Source: GCA-2687515 sp002687515 (lineage in GTDB: Bacteria > Pseudomonadota > Alphaproteobacteria > Rhodospirillales > UBA2165). Taken from it: DNA of 64,000 bases. Position numbers and translations under genes: made by a program. The stretch lies in contig JASLNU010000010.1 of the NCBI GenBank assembly GCA_030745835.1, positions 14,201 through 78,200 on the forward strand, read 5' to 3'. The notes under the pieces are model-generated. The model made no database searches, was not told the origin of the DNA, and saw only the letters and a list, made by a program, of their open reading frames with translations. The stretch's first letter is position 1. The number at the start of each line of letters is the position of its first letter. This document shows, piece after piece, positions 27,120-36,408 of the stretch.

Positions 27120-28136
27120 ATGCAAAAATTATCGGCTGTTTTGATCGCCGTTGCGGCGGCAACCGCGGCTTTGTTCGTGTCGAAGGGCGTGACCGCGGAA
27201 ACGATACTCAAGACGGGAACTTTCGCGGCAAGCAATACGTTCACGGTTCGGGACATGTACATCCCCTGGCTGCGACAGGTGGAAAAGGACTCGGGCGGCG
27301 CCGTCAAGTTCAAGGAATTCTGGGGCGGCCAGCTTAGCCGCAGCCCGCGCAAGCAGTACGAACTAATGATGAACGGCATCCAGGATGTCACCAACATCCT
27401 GCCCAGCTATACCCACAAACTGTTTCCCGATTTCTCCTTCAACGCCCTTCCCTTCATTTTCAGGGATGGCGAGGAAGCCTCCTATGTGGGCTGGAAGATG
27501 TACAAGGCGGGCCATCTTCGGGGTCTGGACAAAGTCTATGTCGCGGCCATCTGGACCAACGATAACGGGGGCATGCATTTCTCCAAGAGGCTCGATAAGA
27601 TCGAGCAGATCAAGGGCATCAAGATGCGCGCCGCCGGCCCCGCCGAGGCCGCCGCCATCAAGGTCATGGGCGGAGCCCCGGTGAGCATGAGAATTACCCA
27701 GGTGGCCCAATCCCTGCACCGGGGCGTGATCCAGGGCACCTTCAACGGCTGGTCGGCGCTGCAAAGCTTCAAGATCACGCCGCTGATCGTCACCCATGTG
27801 GACATGCCCTTCGGCGTGCGCGGCTTCTTCTATGGCATCAATGGGAAGGTTTTCGACGGGCTTTCCGGCAAGATCAAGGCCGCCATCCGCAAGAACACGG
27901 GCATGCATGTGAGCCGCAAATTCGGCGGCATGAACGAAGCCCGGGGCGCCAGGTACCGCAAGGATGCCGCCAAGGATCCCAAGCGCAATGTCATCCGGCC
28001 CTCGGCGGCTGATCAGGCGGGCTACCGCAAGAAGTTCCAGTTCCTCTATGACAAATGGGTCACGGATTGGCCCAACGGACAGGCCAAACTGAACGCCGTG
28101 CTGAAGTTCCGGGCCGAATACCGCAAAGGCAGCTAG
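27120..28136 (+). CDS. dctP: TRAP transporter substrate-binding protein (DctP family)
   Basis: A 338-residue periplasmic binding protein with a signal peptide (cleavage near VTA-E at about 28). It has the DctP fold features, including GIQDVTNILPSYTHKLFPDF and the arginine-containing ligand strand GIKMRAAGPAEAAAIKVMGG. It is the first gene of a dctP-dctQ-dctM operon. GGGAGGG lies about ten bases before the ATG. The ligand is probably an organic acid, but cannot be specified. Confidence 0.93.
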   Translation: MQKLSAVLIAVAAATAALFVSKGVTAETILKTGTFAASNTFTVRDMYIPWLRQVEKDSGGAVKFKEFWGGQLSRSPRKQYELMMNGIQDVTNILPSYTHKLFPDFSFNALPFIFRDGEEASYVGWKMYKAGHLRGLDKVYVAAIWTNDNGGMHFSKRLDKIEQIKGIKMRAAGPAEAAAIKVMGGAPVSMRITQVAQSLHRGVIQGTFNGWSALQSFKITPLIVTHVDMPFGVRGFFYGINGKVFDGLSGKIKAAIRKNTGMHVSRKFGGMNEARGARYRKDAAKDPKRNVIRPSAADQAGYRKKFQFLYDKWVTDWPNGQAKLNAVLKFRAEYRKGS

Positions 28137-28163
28137 AGCCCGCCGCCCTCTGCGGACGCGAGT

Positions 28164-28715
28164 ATGGAAAGGTCGTTCGACGCCCAGAGGCTGCTTGGCC
28201 GCTGGACCCATGGGATCGCGCTGATCGGCGCCATCGGCATCATGGCGCTGGCCGGCGCGGTGGTCGTCGATGTGTTTCTGCGTTCTACGTTCAACGCACC
28301 AATTCTGGGTGTCGACGATCTGGCCAAGTTCAATCTGGCGGTCATCGTGTCCAGCTTTTTTCCGGTTTGCCTGGTCGGCGGGCATTTCGTCACCATCCGC
28401 TTCCTGGGCAAGGCGCTGGGCAACAAGGGCGCCTGTTGGCTCGAGGTCCTGGGCGGCGTCGGCACCCTGTTCATTTTCATCCTGCTCGCCTGGCAGTTTT
28501 TCCGCTTCACCGTGTTCAACATCACCCTGACCGGCTTGGAAACCGACGTCCTGGAATGGCCCCTGGCGCCCTGGTGGTGGGTGGTGACGACCATCATTTT
28601 CGCCTGCGTGCCCATTCAATTGCTGGTCATTTATGATGCCTTCAGGCGCGCCATCGAGGGCCGCCTGCCGGCCTACGAGGCGCACAAGGAAAGCGAGGCG
28701 GCGACCGGCGGTTAG
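28164..28715 (+). CDS. dctQ: TRAP transporter small permease (DctQ family)
   Basis: A 183-residue inner-membrane protein with four hydrophobic helices, the normal DctQ architecture, between dctP (27 bases away) and dctM (21 bases away). It docks the binding protein to the large permease in sodium- or proton-driven uptake. Confidence 0.88.
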   Translation: MERSFDAQRLLGRWTHGIALIGAIGIMALAGAVVVDVFLRSTFNAPILGVDDLAKFNLAVIVSSFFPVCLVGGHFVTIRFLGKALGNKGACWLEVLGGVGTLFIFILLAWQFFRFTVFNITLTGLETDVLEWPLAPWWWVVTTIIFACVPIQLLVIYDAFRRAIEGRLPAYEAHKESEAATGG

Positions 28716-28736
28716 GCGCCGGTCGCTGGGTGAATC

Positions 28737-30050
28737 ATGGATCCACTTATCATCGCTTTCCTCGGTATCATCGGCATGTTCGTGCTGATCGCGCTGCATT
28801 TCCCGATCGGCATCGCCATGGCAATTGCCGGATTTGTCGGCATCATGGCGATGCTCGGCCCGGAACCGGCCTTTAGATCCTTTGCCACCCTGCCGACCCA
28901 GGTGCTCACCACCCAGGAGCTTGGCGCTATCCCGATGTTCCTGCTGATGGGCAGCTTCGCCGCCGCCGCCGGACTGTCGACCGATCTCTACCGCCTGTTC
29001 CACGCCTTCGTCGGCCATTACCGGGGGGGCCTGGCGGCGGCGACCATCGGCGGCTGCGGCGGCTTCGGCGCGGTCTGCGGATCGTCCCTGGCGACGGCGT
29101 CCACATTCATGCGCATCGCCATGCCCGAAATGATCGACCGGGGGTATCGTCCGTCGCTCGCCGCCGGATGCATCGCCGCCGGCGGAACCCTCGGCATCCT
29201 GATCCCGCCGTCCAACCTGATGCTGCTCTACGGGGTACTCACCGAGCAGTTCGTGATCGCGCTGTTCACCGCCGCCGTGGTGCCCGGACTCATTTGCCTG
29301 GTCATTTATTTCATCACCATTTCCCTCTATGTGCGCATCAGCCCCCAGGCCGGACCGGCCGGGGAGCGCATGCGATGGCCGGAACGCCGGCGTGTCATCC
29401 TCGATTGCTGGGGCGTGGTCACCCTGGCCGGGGTGGTCAGCGGCGGCATCTATGGCGGCTACTTCACCATCCTCGAGGCGGCCGCCGTGGGCTGTATTTT
29501 CTCCCTCGCGTTCACCTATTTTCGCGGCCGGCTGAACTGGAACGTGCTCCGCAAGGTGCTGGCCGAAACCGCGGCGACCACCGGGCTGATCTACATCATC
29601 ATCTTCGGCGCCACCATTTTCACCGTCTTCATCTCGCTGACCCAGATGCCCGACACACTGGTCCGCGCCATCCAGGCGGCCAACGTCCCGTCGGGCATGG
29701 TGATTTTCCTGCTGCTGGTCATGTATATCATTCTCGGCAGTATATTCGAGACCGTGGCCGCCATGATCATCACCCTGCCGGTGGTCTTTCCGCTGGTCGT
29801 CGGGCTCGGCTTCGATCCCATCTGGTGGGGCATCATCAACATCATGGTGATCGAGATCGGCCAGACAACGCCGCCGATCGGCATCATCCCCTTCGTGCTG
29901 CACGGCATGCGGCCCGACATCCCGCTGAAAACCATCTTCACCGGCATCATTCCATTCTTTTTCGCCGATCTGACGCGGCTCGGAATCATCGCCGTGTTCC
30001 CCGTGCTCGCCCTCTGGCTGCCCGATAGGCTGGGCATGCTGCTGAACTGA
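28737..30050 (+). CDS. dctM: TRAP transporter large permease (DctM family)
   Basis: A 437-residue, roughly twelve-helix membrane subunit that carries the ion-coupled substrate path. Family segments include GSFAAAAGLSTDLYRLF, CGSSLATASTFMRIAMPEM and GGTLGILIPPSNLMLLYG. It closes the dctPQM operon and is convergent with the CocE-type hydrolase, with only six bases between stops. Confidence 0.94.
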   Translation: MDPLIIAFLGIIGMFVLIALHFPIGIAMAIAGFVGIMAMLGPEPAFRSFATLPTQVLTTQELGAIPMFLLMGSFAAAAGLSTDLYRLFHAFVGHYRGGLAAATIGGCGGFGAVCGSSLATASTFMRIAMPEMIDRGYRPSLAAGCIAAGGTLGILIPPSNLMLLYGVLTEQFVIALFTAAVVPGLICLVIYFITISLYVRISPQAGPAGERMRWPERRRVILDCWGVVTLAGVVSGGIYGGYFTILEAAAVGCIFSLAFTYFRGRLNWNVLRKVLAETAATTGLIYIIIFGATIFTVFISLTQMPDTLVRAIQAANVPSGMVIFLLLVMYIILGSIFETVAAMIITLPVVFPLVVGLGFDPIWWGIINIMVIEIGQTTPPIGIIPFVLHGMRPDIPLKTIFTGIIPFFFADLTRLGIIAVFPVLALWLPDRLGMLLN

Positions 30051-30056
30051 GGCGGT

Positions 30057-31778
30057 TTACTCTTCTGGCGGGTAGGGCGGCAGTTTGCCGCCCGAAATGT
30101 ATGTTCCGACCCGGTTGCCCTTGGTGATCGGCAGCAGCAGATGCGATGGATTTTCCGCATTGTGGTGGATCGAAACATGCGCCGCCGTCCGTCGCGCCAC
30201 ATGCCCGGTGCCGATCAGTTGCAGGTAATCCGCCGGCTTGTCGTCGGCGTCCGAGCATTTGATCCTGATGCCGATCCGTTCGCCGGCCTTAAGCTCGATA
30301 CCGTAGGGGCGGACCTCGATGTTGAATTCGTAGATTTCATTGGGGGTCAAAGGTTCCCGCTCGGTGTGCTGATGGACCGGTTGCCAGGGCATCGAGGCGT
30401 CGGCATCGAGCCGGCGTTGCGATCCCCGCAACCAGCCGCGGGTCAGAAGCGTCTCTTTGCCGTCGGCATCGAAATGCAGCAGGCTGACAAACCAGAGAAT
30501 CTCGGTATCCGTGGTGGAGCCAAAGAGGTTGAGCACGATCGGCCCGCAAATTTCCGTCTTTTCGACCATTGGCGGCGAAGTGAATTGGGCGCTGCCGTGC
30601 GAAAACGGCGATTCCTCATAGGTGGTGAAACCTTCGTTGGGCCAAAACTCGTGCTCGCTGAGCAGGCCGTTCGCATGCAAATAAAACGGCGTCCACCGGG
30701 TTTCGGGAAGCGGCCACTCATCGGCCGCCTTCCACTCGTCGGTGCCGACGATGAACAGTTGCACCGGCGCCTCGTCCATTATCCCCGTATCGATACCCTT
30801 CAGCCAATAGTCGAACCAACGCAAGCTTTCGTAGTCGTACTGGTAGAGCGGCCGATCGAGATAGACGGGCGGCCCGACGGTCATCTTTTTCGGACCTTTC
30901 CAGTTCTCGAAGGCACGAATGTCGCCCGGGAAGTGAAGTCCATAGACGCCCCAGTCGCCGCCCAAATAGGCCGGAATTTTTGTGTTCTCAAAATCCACCG
31001 AACGGTCCTTGAAGTAATCGCCGAGCAAATTGTTGACGATCAGATCGACGAGCATCGAATTGGCGCCTTCGTCGGGATTGCGCAGCGCGTCGGCCAGAAA
31101 GGGAACCGAATTAATCTCCGGATCGGCGAGCCGCTCCTTGACCACCTCGAAATATTTTTCCTCGCCCCATTCCTCTTTCAAGCTGTTTTCGGTGTTGAAG
31201 AACTGGCCATGGCCGGATACCCAATGGGCCATGAAGCCGTAATTGAAGATGCCGCCGTGGTAATAAAGGTCCCGATACATGTCGGTCCAGCCATAGGGGG
31301 CGAAGATGGCCTTCAGGTTGGGCGGGCCCAGCGCCGCCACCCGCTTCGACACCCGCGAAAAGTGCGACACGCCGGTCATGCCGATATTGCCGTCGCACCA
31401 GGGCTGCTTCGCCACCCAGTCGAGGGCCGCGCACACATCCTCGACGGACTGCGGATCGATATTGCCGAATACGCCGCCCGATCCCCTGGTGCCGGTGATA
31501 TTGACGACGACCAGGGCATAGCCTCGGCGCACATAGAAATTAAAGTCCCCGGTTTCGATGAAGCCGCGCGCGTAGGAAAAGCCGATCGGCATCATCTCCA
31601 TCGACTGGGTCGGCTTGCCGTAGGCATGGACGGCTACCAGCGCCGGAAACCTGTCTTCAGCGTCGGGCCGGAAAATATCGGAATCCAGTGTTACGCCATC
31701 GCGAACCGGAATCGCGACATCTCGGTTGATGGCGATACCGTATTCCCTTGGTGACGTCTGCCAAGTTTTTGAAAACAT
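30057..31778 (-). CDS. CocE/NonD family serine hydrolase (X-Pro dipeptidyl-peptidase/acyl esterase type)
   Basis: A 573-residue cytoplasmic alpha/beta hydrolase. The N-terminal domain has YALVVVNITGTRGSGG and the nucleophile elbow GMTGVSHFS; the C-terminal 200 residues form the jelly-roll domain typical of cocaine-esterase-like enzymes. AGGAG lies six bases before ATG 31776-31778, so this is the start rather than the adjacent GTG. Lying between two TRAP uptake systems, it probably hydrolyses an ester or amide that one of them imports; that link is inference. Confidence 0.9.
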   Translation of the reverse strand: MFSKTWQTSPREYGIAINRDVAIPVRDGVTLDSDIFRPDAEDRFPALVAVHAYGKPTQSMEMMPIGFSYARGFIETGDFNFYVRRGYALVVVNITGTRGSGGVFGNIDPQSVEDVCAALDWVAKQPWCDGNIGMTGVSHFSRVSKRVAALGPPNLKAIFAPYGWTDMYRDLYYHGGIFNYGFMAHWVSGHGQFFNTENSLKEEWGEEKYFEVVKERLADPEINSVPFLADALRNPDEGANSMLVDLIVNNLLGDYFKDRSVDFENTKIPAYLGGDWGVYGLHFPGDIRAFENWKGPKKMTVGPPVYLDRPLYQYDYESLRWFDYWLKGIDTGIMDEAPVQLFIVGTDEWKAADEWPLPETRWTPFYLHANGLLSEHEFWPNEGFTTYEESPFSHGSAQFTSPPMVEKTEICGPIVLNLFGSTTDTEILWFVSLLHFDADGKETLLTRGWLRGSQRRLDADASMPWQPVHQHTEREPLTPNEIYEFNIEVRPYGIELKAGERIGIRIKCSDADDKPADYLQLIGTGHVARRTAAHVSIHHNAENPSHLLLPITKGNRVGTYISGGKLPPYPPEE

Positions 31779-31853
31779 CACCTTCTCCTCTGATTTGTCC
31801 CGAATGCACCTGCCGCCGATCGAATTTCAGATACCGGCGGACGCCAATAACAT

Positions 31854-33788
31854 CTATGCCGGTTGCGAACTCCGCCGTGCCATTAATTCGATAAGGACGA
31901 ATCCCGCGGCGAACACGATTCCTATCGAATTGGCGACCCCGGCGAATTGAAACAGATCGACGGGTACCAGTAAAACCAGCCCGGCGGCGGCGAGTACCAG
32001 GCGAGCCAAAATGCTCAATGGCCGCACGAAATAGCCGATCATAGTGACCGACACCAGCCAGGCGCCGACCAGAGCGGTTGCCAGATCCAAAATGATGGTT
32101 AACGAATCGCCGCGCATCAGAAGCGTTGTCGAGCCGACGAACATGAAGGGAATAACGAAGGCCAGCCAGCCGAAGCGCATGGCGGCGAAGCCGGTCTTCA
32201 TCGGATCCGCGCCGGTCAAGGTGGCGGCCGCGAAGGCGCCGATACATACCGGCGGCGTGATCATCGACATCATGCCGAAATACATGATGAACATGTGCGC
32301 CGCGATGGAATCGATACCGACCTCGATGAGCGCCGGCGCCACCAGCGTTGCCAGCAATACGTAAACGCCGACGGTGGGCATGCCCATGCCCAAGAGGATG
32401 CAGACGCCGGCGCCGACCACCAGCAAGGCGATCAGGCTGCCGCCGGCGATATGAACCAGAAACAGCGTCAGGCCGAAACCGAGGCCGGAAATGTTGAGTA
32501 CCCCGATGACGATACCGGCGGCGCCGCCGATCATGACGATGTCGAGAACCGTGGTGCCGGTTTCCTTGATCGCCTCAAAGACGTCCCGGGGCGTAAGCCG
32601 CTTCCCTTTGTAACCTATGCCGACGCCGAAGACGATGACCGTCGCCGCCGCCCACAACGCCGATTCCTCGGGCGAATAGTTGAGGTTGAACAGGGCGACG
32701 ATCAGCACCACGAAGGGCAGAGGGAAAAACCAGCCCGACTTGATGACCGGCCAGGCGCGTGGAATCTGTTCCGCGGGAACGCGTTTGATGCCGCTTTTGG
32801 CGGCTTCCAAATCGGCCTGAATGAACAGCGCGACATAGTAAAGGACGGATGGGATGATCGCCGCCAGCACCACCTCGGTGTAGCCGATCTGCAGGAACTC
32901 GGCCATCAGGAACGCGGCCGCGCCCATGATCGGCGGCATGAGCTGGCCGCCGGTCGACGCCACCGCCTCGATGGCGCCTGCGTGGTGGGCCCGATACCCG
33001 CCGCGGCGCATCAGGGGGATGGTGATGACCCCAGTGGTCACCACGTTGGAGACGACGCTGCCCGAGATCGAGCCGAAGAGGCTTGAGGCGAAAATCGAGA
33101 TCTTGGCCGGGCCGCCCCGGTAGCGGCCCATGAGCACCATGGAAATGTCGGTAAAGAAGGCGGAGCCGCCCGATTTGAACAAAACCTGTCCGAAAAAGAC
33201 AAAGGCGATAACGATGGTGGTGACGATGCGCATGGGGATGCCCAGGACCGCGGTCGGGTCCCATCCCAGATAAAGGACGAGCTCGGCCGGCGCCACCTGA
33301 CGGCCGGCCAGCATTCCCGGCACCAGATGGCCGATCAGCGCGAAGACGAGGAACACGACCACCACCACCGTCAGCATGTTGCCGACCGTGCGGCGCACGC
33401 CCTCGGTGATCAGGAGGATCAAAATCGCGCCTACCGCCAGGGCGTCCAACGGCTGCTCGACCATACGCTCGACCAGGTCCGGGAAGCGGATCGACGTGTA
33501 GACCGCGGCGGCGAAGCCGATCACGGCGGCGGCGGCGTCGTACCAGGGAACCGGGCCCTCCCGCGCCCGGCCCTTTCCCGCGGGGACATGCAGATAGACC
33601 AGCGGCAGAGCGATCGCCAGCATCCCTGCGAGATACTGTTCGGTGTAGATGAGCAGCCCAAAGGGGCGGAACAGATCGGTCGACCAGGCGATCGAGCCAC
33701 CGATCAAGGCGACCGCGAAAACAGTGACGATAGCGCGCACGACCGGCTCGGCCGGCCGTGCGCTGTCTCGCGGATTATCTTCGCTCAT
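31854..33788 (-). CDS. TRAP transporter fused permease (DctQM, TAXI type)
   Basis: A 644-residue inner-membrane protein fusing a four-helix DctQ-like N-terminus to a DctM-like domain. The DctM part shows GSISGSVVSNVVTTGVITIP, GGQLMPPIMGAAAFLMAEF and GMGMPTVGVYVLLATLVAP. Fused permeases pair with TAXI binding proteins, and one is encoded 12 bases upstream. Starts with ATG at 33788. Confidence 0.93.
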   Translation of the reverse strand: MSEDNPRDSARPAEPVVRAIVTVFAVALIGGSIAWSTDLFRPFGLLIYTEQYLAGMLAIALPLVYLHVPAGKGRAREGPVPWYDAAAAVIGFAAAVYTSIRFPDLVERMVEQPLDALAVGAILILLITEGVRRTVGNMLTVVVVVFLVFALIGHLVPGMLAGRQVAPAELVLYLGWDPTAVLGIPMRIVTTIVIAFVFFGQVLFKSGGSAFFTDISMVLMGRYRGGPAKISIFASSLFGSISGSVVSNVVTTGVITIPLMRRGGYRAHHAGAIEAVASTGGQLMPPIMGAAAFLMAEFLQIGYTEVVLAAIIPSVLYYVALFIQADLEAAKSGIKRVPAEQIPRAWPVIKSGWFFPLPFVVLIVALFNLNYSPEESALWAAATVIVFGVGIGYKGKRLTPRDVFEAIKETGTTVLDIVMIGGAAGIVIGVLNISGLGFGLTLFLVHIAGGSLIALLVVGAGVCILLGMGMPTVGVYVLLATLVAPALIEVGIDSIAAHMFIMYFGMMSMITPPVCIGAFAAATLTGADPMKTGFAAMRFGWLAFVIPFMFVGSTTLLMRGDSLTIILDLATALVGAWLVSVTMIGYFVRPLSILARLVLAAAGLVLLVPVDLFQFAGVANSIGIVFAAGFVLIELMARRSSQPA

Positions 33789-33799
33789 TCAACCCGGGA

Positions 33800-34714
33800 T
33801 CAATTCTTGGGCGGCCATAGCCCTTTTTCCCTATAGAACTTGATCGCACCCGGGTGGTAGGAAAGCGGGCCCTTCTTGGCCATCTTTTTTTGCGAAAACT
33901 GTTTGAGCACCGGGAAAACGGCGGCCATGTCCTTCTTGTTTCCGTGCATGGCCTTGGTCACCTTGTAGACCACATCCGCGGACTGGTTGGCATGGGTGAT
34001 GATCAACAGATCGTAGGCCATGGCGGTCGAGGGCGCGGTAACGCCGTGGAATCGCTTGGCCGGTTTCACGTGCATCTGATAGGCCATGGGAATCACTCCC
34101 TGTAGGCGTTTCCAGGCCTCCGGCGATGGATCGAGGGATAGGAACCGGACACCTCCCACCTTGGCGCTGGCCTGAAGGATCTTGCCGGAGCCAAGGGCGA
34201 AGAAAAGTGCGTCGGTCTTGCCCTGAGCGAAGTCGCCGGCCGCGCGGACGACGTTCGGCGCCGGAACCTTCTTCACGTCGTCGTAGGTCAAGCCCGCATT
34301 GGCCAAGTGTCCCTTTATGACCTCGGCGATGACTTTCTGGGTCGTGAAGCCGCTGGATACTCTGGCCCCTTTAAGATCGCCAATTTTCTTGTAGGGCGAA
34401 TCCTTGCGCACGAACAAACCCGGCGTCAGCGGGGCCATGACGGAAACGGCCCGCAAGTTCTCGTGCTTTTTCTTGTAGATCAGGCGCCCACGGTTCGCCA
34501 GCCAAGTCTCGTACGTGGCGAGCATGCCGAAATCCTTGGCCTGGGCGTTGAGTTGCGGAACCCAGATATTGGATCCGCCGGTCGGTTGCACCCGCATCTG
34601 CAGATCGGTGTTTTCCGATACGACCTTGGCAATCGCCGAGGCGGCTCCGTAGGTGAAGGAGCCTTGGCCCGAGGCCGCAACACCGACCGTCTGCGCATTG
34701 CCGGTTGTAGCCAC
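33800..34714 (-). CDS. TAXI-family TRAP binding protein, apparent frameshift in signal peptide
   Basis: A 304-residue frame encoding the mature TAXI solute receptor: VGVAASGQGSFTYGAA at the start, RVQPTGGSNIWVPQL, and a complete C-terminus. The only in-frame start is a GTG at 34712-34714, in the middle of what should be the signal peptide. A second frame starting with ATG at 34756-34758, preceded by GGGAG, reads MYVKSTLTAL; one extra base near 34727-34732 would join it to AIASLVATTGNAQT and give a normal signal peptide. So the gene is either newly inactivated or carries a sequencing error. It forms an operon with the fused permease. Confidence 0.85.
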   Translation of the reverse strand: MATTGNAQTVGVAASGQGSFTYGAASAIAKVVSENTDLQMRVQPTGGSNIWVPQLNAQAKDFGMLATYETWLANRGRLIYKKKHENLRAVSVMAPLTPGLFVRKDSPYKKIGDLKGARVSSGFTTQKVIAEVIKGHLANAGLTYDDVKKVPAPNVVRAAGDFAQGKTDALFFALGSGKILQASAKVGGVRFLSLDPSPEAWKRLQGVIPMAYQMHVKPAKRFHGVTAPSTAMAYDLLIITHANQSADVVYKVTKAMHGNKKDMAAVFPVLKQFSQKKMAKKGPLSYHPGAIKFYREKGLWPPKN

Positions 34715-34874
34715 AAGCGACGCAATGGCAGAGCCGTTAGTGTCGATTTAACATACATTTCATTTCTCCCTAGTTCGCTGGAATTTTCCCGATTTGAGAT
34801 CGATTTTGCTGTTTAAAAAAATTAAAGGGTTAATTGCCAGATAAGTCAACTTGACGGCAGGCGCGGCACACCGA

Positions 34875-35495
34875 TCAGGCCTCCAGCCAGGCCTTCGATT
34901 CGGCCAGAAGCGTCCTCTCTTCCGGGCTGTTGACGGTGATAATATTTTGCGCCGGCGGAATTCCTTTTTTGGCAAGCCGCCAGCTTAAGAACCTGACTTC
35001 GGGAGGAAACTTGGCGAAAGCGGTATCGCCGAAATAGCCGTCCGGTATGGCTTCGCCATGCACCGCGTCAAGCCGGTCTTTCTCGTAAACCATGGTGCGC
35101 CGGAAGATCCGCCATTTATCATCATCGCGTCTTTCCAGGAGGTCAAAAAACTGCCCCCAGAATTCCCAATCGAATTCAAGATCGTCGACGATCACCCGGG
35201 CACAATGATTGACGTGCGTTTGGCTGAAGGCCCGGGAACCGTTTATGGCGGTGTTCGGCGCGCTCATGATATGTTTGGCATGTTCGCCGCTGCCGAATTC
35301 CGACAGGCGATCGGCGGATTTATCGACGAATTCATGGCTGCTGCCGGAAATCCAGGCAATGTGGATGCTGCCGTCCTCGTGAAAACAGTCACGTAAGGAG
35401 TCCCAGTCGCCGCGGTCGCGCGCCTGCCCCCAGCGCATGATCAAATCGGTAATTTCCTGACCGTCAACCGCCGCCTGTAATCGTGCCGCATCCAT
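34875..35495 (-). CDS. SnoaL-like / NTF2-superfamily protein
   Basis: A 206-residue cytoplasmic protein. The N-terminal 150 residues match the SnoaL-like fold used in polyketide cyclases, ring-hydroxylating dioxygenase small subunits and related enzymes: LIMRWGQARDRGDWDSLRDCF, then HEDGSIHIAW and KWRIFRRTMVYEKDRLD. GGGGAGGG precedes the ATG at 35493-35495. It lies upstream of the TAXI system with a 115-bp gap and is flanked by two copies of a 16-nt motif (see findings). Reaction unknown. Confidence 0.85.
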   Translation of the reverse strand: MDAARLQAAVDGQEITDLIMRWGQARDRGDWDSLRDCFHEDGSIHIAWISGSSHEFVDKSADRLSEFGSGEHAKHIMSAPNTAINGSRAFSQTHVNHCARVIVDDLEFDWEFWGQFFDLLERRDDDKWRIFRRTMVYEKDRLDAVHGEAIPDGYFGDTAFAKFPPEVRFLSWRLAKKGIPPAQNIITVNSPEERTLLAESKAWLEA

Positions 35496-35569
35496 GTGAC
35501 CCTCCCCAATCTTGAAACATTGGCAGTTTAACCGAGACTCAAAATTTAAACGGCTTTTTACCGGTCAAG

Positions 35570-35782
35570 TCAATTTAACGGCTCCCACGGGCATCTGTAT
35601 TCGGCGGTGAAGAAGTTGCGGCATTCGTCTGGCTTGAACAGGTCACGGGACCGTCCCGGCGGCTTTCCGCGGGTCATCGACGCCTCGCGCTTTTCAACGG
35701 CCATTGCCGGCGTCCCCGTTGCCGGCCCGCGCGTCCTTCCCCAGCCATGCCCGATACGCATGGCGAATGCGACATGCGACAC
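35570..35782 (-). pseudogene. Possible IS630-type transposase C-terminal remnant
   Basis: A 70-codon minus frame whose last residues FKPDECRNFFTAEYRCP resemble the C-terminal end of IS630-family transposases (typical pattern: PxECxNYFxxAGY). The N-terminal part shows no transposase similarity that I can see. It may be a decayed insertion, or the likeness may be chance. Confidence 0.2.
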
Positions 35783-35914
35783 CGGATTCGGCCATAGGCA
35801 TCCTTGTCATTTATAGGCATTCATACCCTAATTTTTCGGTCATTATGCTAACGACAGCTCCCAACAACCTGCGCGAAACAAATCGTAAAATTCTTGAATG
35901 AAATCCTGGCAAGC

Positions 35915-36205
35915 CTAGTCATCGCCGTCATCGTCATCGACGCAATTGATGTTTAGAAGCTGAAGTCCATCAAAGTCGCCACGTAAAATTTTTTGTTGAA
36001 CATCAAGGTGATGGGTGCACGTGATAAAGAGTGGCGCCCCAGCATGCAAAAGGCGCGCGCGTTCTGGATTGGACTTGTGGTTGGTCTTGTAGACGCGATC
36101 CCACTCGGGGGCATCATAGGATACCCTTTTAGGGACATTTAAGTTTGGCCGCCCCCCGCCAACCCGCCAAAACCGGCGCCGGGCCATGCGGCAACTGCAT
36201 GGCAT
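35915..36205 (-). CDS. Hypothetical small protein with acidic tail
   Basis: A 96-codon open frame, or less if it starts downstream of the repetitive N-terminus. The C-terminal 70 residues (VPKRVSYDAPEWDRVYK ... QQKILRGDFDGLQLLNI) look protein-like and end in an Asp-rich tail. The base composition is more AT-rich than the surroundings. No family is recognised, and the frame starts inside a hairpin-rich region, so it may be a gene fragment. Confidence 0.25.
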   Translation of the reverse strand: MPCSCRMARRRFWRVGGGRPNLNVPKRVSYDAPEWDRVYKTNHKSNPERARLLHAGAPLFITCTHHLDVQQKILRGDFDGLQLLNINCVDDDDGDD

Positions 36206-36275
36206 GGGCGGCGGGGCAACGGACGCCGGCCATGCCCCGGTTCGCGCCCCTCGGGCGCGCCGTCAAACTTCCATA
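36137..36275. repeat. GC-rich nested inverted-repeat region
   Basis: AAGTTTG at the left pairs with CAAACTT at the right. Inside are GCCATGC/GCATGGC, AACCGG/CCGGTT and a GCGCCC/GGGCGC hairpin. It resembles the Y-structured elements in general form but lacks their conserved hairpin tips, so it is not counted as a copy. The remainder of the 35496-36408 gap shows no clear gene. Confidence 0.35.
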
Positions 36276-36365
36276 TTCACGATTTAAAAGAGCAGAGGCA
36301 TGATATAGAACGTATTGGGAACAATGCAAGGGGTGGGAGAAGCCGCCGGCGGCCGACATGGGAGT

Positions 36366-36388
36366 AAAATCATCCCGGTCAAATGGTT
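36366..36388 (-). repeat. 23-nt repeat shared with Y-structured element copy 1
   Basis: The 23 bases are the exact reverse complement of 17932-17954 inside copy 1. In both places the 23-mer begins 20 bases after a TAG stop codon (17909-17911 for the HisC-like gene; 36409-36411 on the minus strand for the M16 gene). The rest of a full element is not recognisable here, so this is a truncated or decayed copy. Confidence 0.75.
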
Positions 36389-36408
36389 CCCATCTATCCG
36401 CAACCGCG

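Noticed and set aside
27363..29903. An 846-codon open frame antisense to the dctPQM operon
   Set aside because: It is a shadow of three well-recognised TRAP genes in a GC-rich genome; the translation is rich in His, Gln, Asp and Gly and matches no family.
30141..31754. A 537-codon plus-strand frame opposite the CocE-type hydrolase
   Set aside because: The opposite strand encodes a complete hydrolase with a strong ribosome site and catalytic motifs; this frame has none.
35570..36300. An intact insertion sequence in the gene-poor region
   Set aside because: Only a transposase-like C-terminal tail is seen; no full transposase and no paired terminal repeats.
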